Positions 54,752-64,000 of a stretch of 64,000 nt of DNA are shown piece after piece (position 1 is the stretch's first letter; each line of letters opens with the position of its first letter). A program made the position numbers and the translations under genes. The notes under the pieces are model-generated. The model was not told the DNA's origin, did no database searches, and saw only the letters and a program-made list of their open reading frames with translations. The stretch is from Populus alba. Its lineage: Eukaryota > Streptophyta > Magnoliopsida > Malpighiales > Salicaceae. The DNA lies in NCBI RefSeq assembly GCF_005239225.2, contig NC_133300.1, positions 3,935,875-3,999,874 on the forward strand, given 5' to 3'.

Positions 54752-56044
54752 ATGAATAACGAATTTGAAGAAGCAAGAGCATCAAATGGGGAAGATTATG
54801 ATATGACTAGAGATATTGTGACAGCGCTTAACAGTATGGTGGATTCGTGCATACCTCAACAGGACCTGTCTGAGTGCTGTATCTACAAGGTGCCCAATTT
54901 GCTCAGAAACGTAAAACCGGAAGCCTACACTCCACAACTGATTTCAATAGGTCCTCTTCACCACGGCGATGCCAAACTAGAGATCATGAAGAGGGAGAAA
55001 TTGATATGTTTTAGAGAGTTTAAAGAGAATAAGTTGAGTGACGAAAGAATTATGGATCTTGTGAATATCATTCGGAATAAAGAAAAGAATATCCGACAAT
55101 ATTATTCAAAGAACTTCAACGAAATTGGGAGCAGGGATTTCATAGAGATGATCCTGCTGGATGCCGTCTTCATTATTGAGTTTATAAAGGAGTCAAATGA
55201 TGTTGATGGTCCTAAGAATTTAGAGCCATGGATGATGTGCGACATAAAAGAAGACTTGAAGCTACTTGAAAACCAACTACCTTTCTTCATTATTGAGGAA
55301 ATATATGACGAGGTCAATCGCGCTCGCCAAGAGATACCAAGCATTCCTTTTCTTAGTCTTGCTGCCTTTCATTTTGGAAAAATTGCGTTTTCAGAAGTGG
55401 TAATCACCGACCCGAAAGTAAAGGGAAGCAGGCACTTCACTGATTTACTAAGGAATTTAATGCTGGATGGAGTCATTGAGAGAAGTTTTACTTGTCATAC
55501 TGTCAAGCTGAAATATAGCGCCGTCATGCTTCGCAAGGCAGGAGTGAGGTTTCGGGTCGCCAAAGAGAAATGCATGGTTAACATAAGATTTGAGAAAGGA
55601 GTGTTGGAAATACCACGCGTGGAAGTTGATTACAGCTTCGAACGTTTTGTACGAAATATCATGGCCTTGGAGCAGTGCTACAAACCGAATGAAGCTTACA
55701 TATGCAATTACATTAGGTTTATGGACAATCTTATCAACAGTGCAGAAGACGTGGATTTGCTAGTCAGAAAGGGAATCATTCTCCACTGGCCAGGTGACAA
55801 TGCCGAACTTTCAAATATGTTTAACAAGCTTAACGAAAATATTGGAGACAATTCCAGTACTTGTTATGATGATATCTGTCGTCAGATGAATGGCCACTAT
55901 GAGCACCGATGGAACCATATGAAGGCAAACTTGAGACATGTATATTTCCCCACTGTTTGGAGAGGTACTGGAACTGTTGCAGCAGCTATCCTCCTGGTCC
56001 TCACTTTGATACAGACTATCACTTCCGTAAAATCGGTATTCTAG
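54752..56044 (+). CDS. DUF247 (UPF0481) membrane protein, copy 4
   Basis: Intact 430-residue frame from the ATG at 54752 ('MNNEFEEARASNGEDYD'). About 30 bp of the leader present in the other copies are missing, so the first ATG directly follows 'ctgcagactgga'. Conserved blocks 'CIYKVPNLLRN', 'AYTPQLISIGPLHHG', 'LPFFIIEEIYDE' and the C-terminal hydrophobic anchor 'TVAAAILLVLTLIQTI' are present. Notable changes: 'LHWPGDNA' where the others have 'LHWLGDDA', and 'MMCDIKED' instead of 'MMSDIKED'. Closest to copy 3. No enzymatic motif; function unknown. Confidence 0.9.
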   Translation: MNNEFEEARASNGEDYDMTRDIVTALNSMVDSCIPQQDLSECCIYKVPNLLRNVKPEAYTPQLISIGPLHHGDAKLEIMKREKLICFREFKENKLSDERIMDLVNIIRNKEKNIRQYYSKNFNEIGSRDFIEMILLDAVFIIEFIKESNDVDGPKNLEPWMMCDIKEDLKLLENQLPFFIIEEIYDEVNRARQEIPSIPFLSLAAFHFGKIAFSEVVITDPKVKGSRHFTDLLRNLMLDGVIERSFTCHTVKLKYSAVMLRKAGVRFRVAKEKCMVNIRFEKGVLEIPRVEVDYSFERFVRNIMALEQCYKPNEAYICNYIRFMDNLINSAEDVDLLVRKGIILHWPGDNAELSNMFNKLNENIGDNSSTCYDDICRQMNGHYEHRWNHMKANLRHVYFPTVWRGTGTVAAAILLVLTLIQTITSVKSVF

Positions 56045-56288
56045 GATTTTATCTTGTTTAGTTTCATTATTCCTACGTAATGATGGGCTGGACTGTTATT
56101 GTTTAGATTGCCGTTTCATTTTGGGTTTGTGTAGTTCTGAACTAATAACATCGTATCAAATTCTTGTTGTATTGTCCTAAAATTGAGTTTGTACTTGTTT
56201 CCTCTAGAAATTCTCCTCTTTTAAGATCATCTTCAGATTAAACGAACCTGAATAATTAATGCATGATCTCGGTTTCAATATCCCCATC
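56045..56288 (+). repeat. 3' flank of DUF247 unit 4
   Basis: Near-identical to 4855-5098 and 48950-49190; stops abruptly at 'caatatccccatc', where foreign sequence begins. Confidence 0.85.
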
Positions 56289-56912
56289 AATGTTATTAAA
56301 CTTGCGAGTTTACTTGTAAAAATTATATAATTTTATGAGTTAATTTATATATTAAATTAAATTAAAAACTTAAAAATAAACAAACTCGATGAAACTCAGT
56401 AAACTCGGATGAGTTTACGAACTTAACAAAAGTTACAATTTATAAACTATACTGAGTCTGAGTCCCTCCCGAGTCCCCACTCCCCTTTCCCTTTTCTCTT
56501 TTGCCGTAGCAACAACACAACTTCCAATCTTCCACGCTCTGTTAATCTCTCTCTTAAGAGCAACACCAAAAAAGTAGTCTTAGCTTTAGGTGGTTTTTCC
56601 AAGCTTGGCTTTGCTAGGCAGGCTTTTCCCGTTGTACCATGACACGACCAAAAGCTTGATGTCTTCTCCCAAGTGCAGGAGTGTCGAAGTAATAAATATC
56701 CTGGCAAGACCAAGGTCGAACCACAGAGAGGTTAATTGTATAAATTATAAATAACAACGCAACAATAACAATAATAACGATAATAATAACAATAGTAGTA
56801 CTAGTAATAGTAATAATAATAATAATACTCAGTACGTGGCGTTGTTATACCTGAGAATGATCTAAAAGATCGGGTCACAGGTTTCCAGCCTATATACTGA
56901 GTTTATGAACAG

Positions 56913-56961
<49 letters not shown>

Positions 56962-58720
56962 CAACAACAATAATAAAGAAGAGAAGGAAGAAATTAATGA
57001 GAACTTTGAGTTGAAAGATTAATGTAAGGATTAAACAACGATAAAAATAAATGTCAAGGTTAGAGGATCCACTAATGGTACTACTTCAAACAAGTATAGT
57101 ATAAACTCTTATTACTCAATTGGAAACCACACATAAAGGAGGTTCCAATCAGATTATAAATTTTTAACATGATTACATTAGTTATCTTATTCGAATAAAG
57201 CTAATACTTGTAAATGTTGGCAGGCATTCATGATTATAACTTATGTTAACAATAAATCAAGTTCCTTTCATAGCTCAGGTGTCGGTTATACCATACAATA
57301 TGGGTTATGAAAGTACCAAGTATTTGTTGTACCAAGTGTTATACAACATAAATCTAGATTAACCATTTAACAAGCAAAGTATTAAAAGTGAACAAGATAA
57401 CAAATATAAAACATGTTAGTATCCAACGTTAAGGTCCATATTAAGTTTATATTATACTTATTCTTACACCATTAGTGTACCTTTTTCACCTTGACATGAT
57501 TAACTTAGCTAAACATAATAAAAGAAAGAAACATAGATGAACAAGATAAGAACATAAATGAGAAAGAAGTTAACTAAGTAAAGGAAAGGAAATGAAGTGC
57601 ATAAACTTGATATTAATGAAAGCAAAACATAAGCAATACAAAGAGAGAAAGCAAGAGCATGATCTTGATCTGCAAACCAAGATGCCTCAATACATGGTAA
57701 GTGCCTCCTTTTATAGGCCAAAATTTGGAACTATTGATTTGTTGACTAATTGATGAGTGGGTGGCCACATCTTGACTTTGGTGACAATCCTTATCTTCTT
57801 GTCTGAACAAAACGTCATTGCTAACATCATAATTTGCCCAGAATCCTCAGGAATGTTCTAGGAAATTGTCTCAGCTTTCCAACAAAAAAAAATGAGGTCA
57901 TTTGGACTTCTAGAACTCAAGATATGGGCTGAACACTAAATAGTGTCTGGGCTGCAGGACAGCTTCGGACTTCTTCGTTGTTCCTTCAGTTTGGACTTCA
58001 AAACGGCCTTTTTAAATCTTGGGCTCCCATGAAAGTTGTGGGCATTTGTCTTACCTTTCCATCCATATAAAATGGACCTAAATCCGAGATCTAGAGCTCT
58101 AGATATGATCCAATTACCGAGCAATGTTCCGGTTTGGACCGCACCGGCATCTCTTTTCTAAGTTTGGCCATCTCTTTGTCCTTTCACTTTCAATACTTAA
58201 ACTCATCAATCAATCCTTTTATTTATGTGATAGTCCTGCATTTAAAATGAGCATTTACCATAAATTAAGGTATCTTATAATATCAAACTTGTTATTATAA
58301 AACATGCTTTCGTTAAGGAGTTATTGATACTTCAAGTGCAAAATGATGATATAAAACCTTGATAAACATGCACTTTTAAGTACTAATCATACCATTCGCG
58401 TTATGTGAGGAGCCAATTCTTATTATTTAGATTCCAAATGAGAGAGAGAGAGAAGAAATGAAGAAGAGGATATTTTTATAAGAAAAATGCTAAAAAATAG
58501 TTAGGCCTTATGTTTTGCTTTCCTTTTATACTAAGGCCACTTGGCCTTCAATTTGTGTGGTTTTATTAAAAATAATAATTATTAATTATGATGATGTAAT
58601 TTAATTCTTTAAATGTCATACCAAAATTCGGTGTACTAATTTTTTTATTATTTTGGCTAACATATAATTATTTTTTATTAAATTAATACCTAACCAGTTA
58701 AACTATTTCTCATTTAACTA
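56289..58720. repeat. About 2.4-kb insertion in unit 4, type unresolved
   Basis: Interrupts sequence that is continuous in units 1 and 3. It starts with an AT-rich stretch (56289-56450), then non-coding sequence with 'gaccaaggtcgaaccacaga' (56709-56728), a trinucleotide microsatellite, and a long region (57000-58400) with no reading frame of note. The style is that of non-autonomous LTR-derived (LARD-like) repeats, but I could not find matching terminal repeats. It may be more than one insertion. Confidence 0.45.
56755..56957. repeat. (AAT)n / (TAA)n microsatellites
   Basis: Two imperfect runs, about 56760-56827 and 56908-56957, separated by 80 bp of non-repeat sequence. The second has about 16 uninterrupted units. 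Confidence 0.9.
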
Positions 58721-60003
58721 AGAATTTTTTATTTTAAAACTAAGAATTTATTATTTTAAAAGATAGTGGATAGCAACGGTACTTTTCCATGTCTCTAATA
58801 TAAATAGGGGATAAAGGGACCGTTTAGAGACATGGAAACTGAGCAAAGTCTTCGATCCACTACCTTCTTGTGCTATCTTCTATGTTTTCATCTTTTCTGC
58901 TCATGAACAATTACATGTCCAAATTTATTAAATCTGTCAGGTTTTATACAATCAATTTTCCTCCTGTTTAATACCTGAGCTTTTTTAAAAAAAAATCTTG
59001 GCATGTCCCCCTGCTACTGCACAACTCTTAAGACCTCCTCTGTACCAACAGGTATACATCATTATATTTCATTTCACTCTTACTACCTTAACAATTTAGT
59101 TCTAATATTACGACAACTCTTAAACAAAAATTCATGTTAGCCAACCCCGATCATTCTATCTTGACCATTTAAAACACATTTTCTTATTATAATTGTAACT
59201 AAAGTTATAAAAATTCAGTTTTGGGCATGACTTGTTTCTTATCAAAGCTAAGATTTGAAATTGTCCATTACAATTTTCAGCTTGACCTCCCCTCGGATTT
59301 TGATCTACATTTGGATTTTTAGAGTTCCAAATTAAGCAATGTCAGTCCTGCTGGAAAACTAACACCTCGGGTTATAACTCCTATAAAGAAAAGTATCTCA
59401 AATTTTATCATTTCCATGCCCTAATCTCCTTTATACATTAAAAGACAAGGCTGTCCAGTTTTCCTTTCTATGGCTTTACAATAAACCGAATATTCTTATT
59501 CAATTTCTCACCATTCAAAACAATCCTTACCATGTTATTTACATTATAACATCATTAAATACAACTTTATAAAACTTATCAACCCAGCTCACATTTATTT
59601 AAAATAATCAAAACTATTTTAAGAAAAAACATGTTTATGGTAGAAATCCATACCAATTTTACATTCCACAATATTAGCATAGTCATATATACTTCCAATT
59701 CATCACAAACATTTATCATAATTCACACTAACAATAGTAGTATAACAAGATAAAAATGCATATTTTCCATTAATTTACCCCTTATATGCAAAATCAACCA
59801 ATCACAACGATTCTCATCTTTAAGTTCTACGACCATTCTCAAGGTCTCGATTCATAATGACATTAACCCCATCTTTTCATTTAATTCTTAATTTTTCCCC
59901 ATAATTTTCTAATTAATTTCTCCTTTTATCATTTCATTTCAATTTTTTCCTTGACATTAAGTTTTAATTCCCACAATGTTAATTTAACTCATTTTATTTT
60001 CAG
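58721..60003. repeat. Resumed unit 4 flank and composite repeat, copy C (non-coding part)
   Basis: 58740-58990 matches 5285-5495 of unit 1. 58995-60003 matches 6898-7935 of copy A. No coding capacity. Confidence 0.75.
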
Positions 60004-61340
60004 GTTAAAATTTTTAATATTTCATGAAGAATTTAGGCGAGAGTTTACATTAAAGTTGAACAAAGCCTTGTATGGATTGAAGCAAGCCCCTCGGGATGGC
60101 TATTTTTTAAAGAATAAACTTGTTAAATGCCCATATAAATATGCTATCTATGTAAAGATAAAAAAGAGTACTGATACTCTTATTCTATGTTTGTATATAG
60201 ATAACTTGATCTTAATCCAAAGATGTTTGGAGACTTCAAGCAAGCAATGATCAAGGAGTTTGAGATGACAGGTATCAGGCTCATGTCCTATTACTTAGGG
60301 ATTGAGATCAAACGAGAAGATGTAATTTTTATGAATCAAGAGAATTTTACAAGGGATGTTCTGAAGTTCAAGATGGAGGATTGTGAAAAAAATGAATATT
60401 TCAGTTGAGTGTGGAGTAAAGATGTCAAAACATGATGAAAGAAAGAAAATAAACTCTATAATATTTAAGAACTTAGTTAGGAGTTTGAGATAGTTGACAT
60501 GCACTCGTTAAAATATTCTTTTTGGAGTAAAATTTGTGAGTAGGTTTATGAAGTCACCTACTATAATACACTTCAAAGCTTTGAAGTGAATTCTTCGGTA
60601 TATCAAAGATACTGTTGATTTTGGCTTATTCTATAGTTATTCTAATAGCTTTGAACTTGTAGTTTATAGTATTAGTAATTGGGCTAGAATATGGATGATA
60701 GAAAGAACACTACGGGTTTTGTTTTCTACATAAGAGACACAACATTTACATGGAGTTCAAAGAAGTAATCTATAGTCACTTTGTTAACATGTGAAACTGA
60801 ATATATAATTACTACATCTGTGTTTGTCATTTCATATAGCTAAAGAGATTATTGAAGGAGTTATAAATGCCACAAGAGAAGCCTATTAAAATTTATATGG
60901 ACAACTCATTAGTCATTGCATTAGCAAGAACTCCAGTATTTCATGATAGAAGAAAGCATATTGACAGAAGATTTCATTATCTATGAGATTACATTGCAAA
61001 CAAGAAAGTTAAAGTCAAGAATGTGAAGACACAGAACCAAGTCGCGGATATATTCACAAGGTCACTCAAATATGGTATTTTTATCAAGATAAGATATGTG
61101 TTAGGAGTTATGAAGAAATCAAGTTTAAGGGGTGTTGAAAATAAATCAGATTTTGGTTCTGAAAAACAGAGGAACCAGTCCATCGGTTAGAATAAGTTCA
61201 AACAGTTGACTATTTCAATAAGCAAAATACAATTTTTATTCAAATTATCATTTTTTATATTAGTTTAATTCTTTGATGGTTTATGATTTTATGCCTATAA
61301 AAAGGCTTGTAATTTAGCATTAGAAAGCAACATAAAAAAG
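60004..61340 (+). pseudogene. Ty1-copia RT/RNase H relic and LTR start (copy C, longest)
   Basis: 'LYGLKQAPRDGYF' (about 60070-60108), 'LCLYIDNLI' (a YVDD motif changed to YIDN), then sequence absent from copies A and B: 'MSYYLGIEIKREDVIFMNQE' (about 60280-60340), and the RNase H end 'YMDNSLVIALAR' and 'KHIDRRFHYL' to 'QVADIFTRSLKYG'. The LTR-like part from about 61200 has 'gcctataaaaaggcttg' (61293-61309). Frameshifts and stops throughout. Confidence 0.85.
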
Positions 61341-61380
61341 TGAGAATAATTAAGAAAGTTTAGAGAGAAACACTTAAAGT

Positions 61381-61540
61381 TGAGAATAATTGAATGTCTT
61401 AAGTTTGGCCTTAGCCAACCTTTTCTATTTATATATGTAGGGCAGAATACAGTAGTAACCATAAGGATTACAACATTGGATTAATCCTACATTACATTAA
61501 TATCCTATGTATAGATATACATGATATACATTCTATAATA
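61381..61540 (-). repeat. Copia 2 3' LTR
   Basis: About 160 bp. It ends 'ttctataata' next to the polypurine tract, as in copia 1, and contains a TATA-like 'ctatttatatatg' (about 61426) that parallels copia 1. The left end 'tgagaataattg' is placed by analogy; the second LTR lies outside the window. Confidence 0.75.
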
Positions 61541-61547
61541 TGCCCCC

Positions 61548-62900
61548 TCAAGCTGAGGGTGGAGGATCGACCCGAAGCTTGAACCTGAAAGCAGTAAAGG
61601 ACGCAGCGGAAAGTGGTTTGGTGAAGACATCAGCAAGTTGATCCTGAGAGGGGATAAACCGAATCTGAATTTCCTTCTTTGCTACCCAGTCACGAACAAA
61701 ATGATAGTTTACCTCAACATGCTTAGTACGAGCATGAAAGATAGGATTTGCCGAGAGATAAGTAGCACCAAGATTATCACACCAAATAGTAGGAGCCGAG
61801 ATGGAGGGAACCTGAAGATCTCTTAACAAATATTGAAGCCAGATGACCTCAGCAGTACCATCTGCTAAGGCTTTATACTCAGCCTCAGTGGAAGAGCGAG
61901 CAACTGTACGTTGCTTGCCGGATTTCCATGAAATCAGTGTTTGACCAAAGAAAACAAGATAACCACCCGTAGACTTGCGATCATCAATACTCCCAGCCCA
62001 ATCGGCATCTGTAAAACCATGAAGAGCAAAGGAGGTACCTCGAGTGATATGAAAACCATAAGAAGTCGTTCCTTTGAGATAGCGGAGTATACGTTTAACA
62101 GCAGCCCAATGGAAATATGTAGGAGCATGCATGTACTGACAGACTCTGTTAACAGCAAAACAGATATCTGGGCGAGTGAATGTAAGATACTGAAGAGCAC
62201 CCACAATTTGACGAAACTGTGTGGGATCAGAAAATGTATGATCCGGCTGTAGAGCAAGTTTAGAGGGAGAAACTGGAGTGTCAACCGGTTTGCAGGAAGT
62301 CATACCAGCCCGAGTGCGGATGTCAAGAATATATTTTTGTTGGCGCAACATCAGACCCATACCTGTAGACTGAACTTCAATACCTAGAAAGTAGTGAACA
62401 TCACCTAAGTCACGTAGCTTGAATTCAGAGCTTAGTAACTGGACTAGATGATGGAGCATGGCAGAGTTGCTGCATGTAAGCAGAATATCATCAACATAGA
62501 CGAGAAGATAGAAGATATTAGTGCCATCAGATAAGATAAACAGGGAAGTGTCAACCTTGGAGGCAAGGAAACCAATAAAGAGTAAAAAATCACTCAGACG
62601 AGTGTACCATGCCCTTGGTGCCTGTTTTAAACCATATAGTGACTTGTGCAACCTGCACACATGAGATGGAAGAGTAGAATCAACAAAACCTGGAGGTTGT
62701 TTCATGTAGACCTCTTCAGTAAGAACACCATTGAGAAAGGCATTATGAATATCAACCTGATGAATCTTCCAATTACAGGAAACTGCAATGGAAAAGACTA
62801 ATCTGACGGTGGCCTGCTTAATAACTGGGCTGAAAGTTTCAGAATAATCAATGCCTTCCTGTTGATTAAAGCCTCTAGCAACTAGACGGGCTTTATAACG
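61548..62900 (-). CDS. Copia 2 reverse transcriptase and RNase H
   Basis: Open from 62900 to the stop at 61548 (first Met at 62705; codons before it are part of RT). RT blocks: 'QVDIHNAFLNG' upstream of the Met, 'LYGLKQAPRAWYTRLSDFL', catalytic 'YVDD' at about 62487-62498, 'DLGDVHYFLGIEV', 'LTFTRPDICFAVNRVCQY'. RNase H: '[20 protein letters not shown]', '[20 protein letters not shown]' and 'KHVEVNYHFVRDWV', ending soon after 'DVFTKPL' as usual. No start codon of its own is expected: it is part of a polyprotein split from the upstream part by the stop at 62901-62903. Confidence 0.9.
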   Translation of the reverse strand, partial: RYKARLVARGFNQQEGIDYSETFSPVIKQATVRLVFSIAVSCNWKIHQVDIHNAFLNGVLTEEVYMKQPPGFVDSTLPSHVCRLHKSLYGLKQAPRAWYTRLSDFLLFIGFLASKVDTSLFILSDGTNIFYLLVYVDDILLTCSNSAMLHHLVQLLSSEFKLRDLGDVHYFLGIEVQSTGMGLMLRQQKYILDIRTRAGMTSCKPVDTPVSPSKLALQPDHTFSDPTQFRQIVGALQYLTFTRPDICFAVNRVCQYMHAPTYFHWAAVKRILRYLKGTTSYGFHITRGTSFALHGFTDADWAGSIDDRKSTGGYLVFFGQTLISWKSGKQRTVARSSTEAEYKALADGTAEVIWLQYLLRDLQVPSISAPTIWCDNLGATYLSANPIFHARTKHVEVNYHFVRDWVAKKEIQIRFIPSQDQLADVFTKPLSAASFTAFRFKLRVDPPPSA

Positions 62901-63959
62901 TTAGATGTTGCTATCAATACGACGTTTGATACGATATACCCATCGGCTGCCCACAACATTCATCGATGGATGAAAGGGCACTAGAGACCAAGTATGATTG
63001 GATCGTAAAGCCTTGATCTCATCACACATGGCATCATGCCAAGCCACATATTTATCTGTATCAGAAAAGGCAACAGGTTCAGAGGAAGGAGAGAGCAATA
63101 CCCGAGAAATAGTTGCATTAGCGGCAGCAGAGGACACCATATTGGCATTTTTTGGCTGTCGTGATCGAAGGATCATAGGGTGTCGGCTGAGAACTGGCTG
63201 TGATGCAGGTGAAGGAGGCATGACAGAGGTGTCATGATGCAGCGGATAGGCTGAGAGATCCACCACCAGATTTAGTCCAGGAGAAGAATCCGGGGAAGAA
63301 GCTGCAGCAAGTGGAGAGCTGGCAGCAGAGGCAGAGTCGGCAGAAGCCGAATTGGTGGCAGAATAAAGAGGAGCTGAAGACGAGCCAGAGGATCTCCCAC
63401 TATGCGCAAGGACTTCGTGCTGGAGAACAGGAAACACTGAGCTGCAACCTGTAGCTGCAACAGTATGGTTAGATAAAGATGCATGGGGTGAGCGGCAAGG
63501 GAAATATGGAGGCTGTGGTGCTTGAGTCGGCAGTAAGGGCAGGGCAGAGGCAGAGGCGGGTGGGGATGGATTTTGAGCTGTAAACAGTGGTGAGGGGTTG
63601 AGATTTGGGAGGATGGTAATAGGGGATGGTGTATGGGTTTGAGAGGGAACCTGTGCAATATGTTCAGTTTTATCAAACGGAAAAACATTTTCATGAAAAC
63701 GAACATGACGGGAGATATACATGCGATGAGATTCAATATCAAAACATCGATAACCAAGGTGAGAGGGACTGTAGCCAAAAAATATACAAGGAGAAGACCG
63801 AAAATCTAATTTGTGATTATTATAGGGACGCAAGAAAGGAAAACATAGACATCTAAAAGTACGTAAAAATTGATAATCAAGAGACCGTTGAAACAAACAA
63901 TCAAAAGGAGATCGATTATCAAGAACAGAAGTAGGCATACGATTAATGAGATAAACCAA
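62901..63959 (-). CDS. Copia 2 integrase C-terminal part and RT entry
   Basis: Open frame ending in TAA at 62901-62903. It begins with the integrase 'YLINRMPTSVLDNRSPFDCL', then 'RMYISRHVRFHENVFPFD', a Pro/Ser/Ala-rich linker of about 160 residues, and the RT entry 'SNHTWSLVPFHPSMNVVGSR'. The frame probably continues beyond 63959 to the window end. The stop falls between 'RRIDSNI' and 'RYKARLVARGF', in the middle of a conserved RT stretch. Confidence 0.88.
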   Translation of the reverse strand: MVYLINRMPTSVLDNRSPFDCLFQRSLDYQFLRTFRCLCFPFLRPYNNHKLDFRSSPCIFFGYSPSHLGYRCFDIESHRMYISRHVRFHENVFPFDKTEHIAQVPSQTHTPSPITILPNLNPSPLFTAQNPSPPASASALPLLPTQAPQPPYFPCRSPHASLSNHTVAATGCSSVFPVLQHEVLAHSGRSSGSSSAPLYSATNSASADSASAASSPLAAASSPDSSPGLNLVVDLSAYPLHHDTSVMPPSPASQPVLSRHPMILRSRQPKNANMVSSAAANATISRVLLSPSSEPVAFSDTDKYVAWHDAMCDEIKALRSNHTWSLVPFHPSMNVVGSRWVYRIKRRIDSNI

Positions 63960-64000
63960 AGTATCAAATGCATAATTCCAAAAACAAAAAGGAGCTTTAC

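Larger units (their letters stand above)
61381..64000 (-). mobile_element. Ty1-copia retrotransposon 2, 3' part
   Basis: Minus strand, cut by the window end. The 3' LTR is 61381-61540 and the polypurine tract ('gagggggca' on the minus strand) 61541-61550. RNase H, RT and the C-terminal half of integrase read through with a single stop codon. Related to copia 1 at protein level but with different LTRs and far better preserved. Confidence 0.92.

Noticed and set aside
61341..61390. 'tgagaataatt' occurring twice, 40 bp apart, at the copia 2 LTR edge
   Set aside because: Too long and wrongly spaced for a copia target duplication; the first copy belongs to the older copia LTR remnant.

Overview
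This window looks like repeat-rich nuclear DNA of a dicot plant. The base composition is very AT-rich, genes are split by introns or broken, Ty1-copia and Ty3-gypsy LTR retrotransposons are abundant, and the only well-preserved host genes encode DUF247 (UPF0481) proteins, a plant family. The small inverted-repeat elements and the style of the gypsy LTRs resemble what I know from Populus/Salix, but I cannot confirm the species from sequence alone.

Layout. 1-940: U3-type remnant of a gypsy LTR with a 71-bp tandem repeat. 941-5520: DUF247 duplication unit 1 (gene 3550-4854). 5523-8770: fragments of a Ty1-copia element joined to a composite repeat. 9032-9229: a UDP-glycosyltransferase C-terminal relic. 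10754-15190: a decayed, intron-containing ASCH-domain gene. 17656-18155: an assembly gap of exactly 500 N. 18156-26998: the 5' half of a large Tat/Ogre-like gypsy element on the minus strand (2.8-kb LTR, extra ORF, gag, protease) that stops at the gap. 28343-29259: extracellular exon of a G-type lectin receptor kinase, broken, abutting a copia element (29260-34094, minus strand) with nearly identical LTRs. 34400-36742: DUF247 unit 2. 36743-40870: MITE-like repeats, a second copy of the composite repeat and a DUF247 gene fragment. 40870-44480: remnant of a gypsy LTR in the opposite orientation. 44521-49500: DUF247 unit 3. 49575-51425: another gypsy LTR piece, with a complete TRIM element nested in it. 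51573-58980: DUF247 unit 4, interrupted by about 2.4 kb of inserted repeat. 58981-61340: third copy of the composite repeat with a longer copia fragment. 61381-64000: 3' part of a second, much better preserved copia element (minus strand), running off the window.

The host-gene story is a tandem array of four apparently intact, same-strand DUF247 genes plus one fragment. Shared insertions split them into two sub-groups (genes 1+2 and genes 3+4). Units 1, 3 and 4 each begin next to gypsy LTR remnants, and composite repeats sit downstream of units 1, 2 and 4, so retroelement sequence is a plausible substrate for the duplications. Units 1, 3 and 4 keep a candidate non-coding first exon and a 1.3-1.4-kb 5'UTR intron; unit 2 has lost that exon and keeps only a proximal TATA box. 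I found no tRNA, rRNA or CRISPR features. All function statements come from reading motifs, not from searches.
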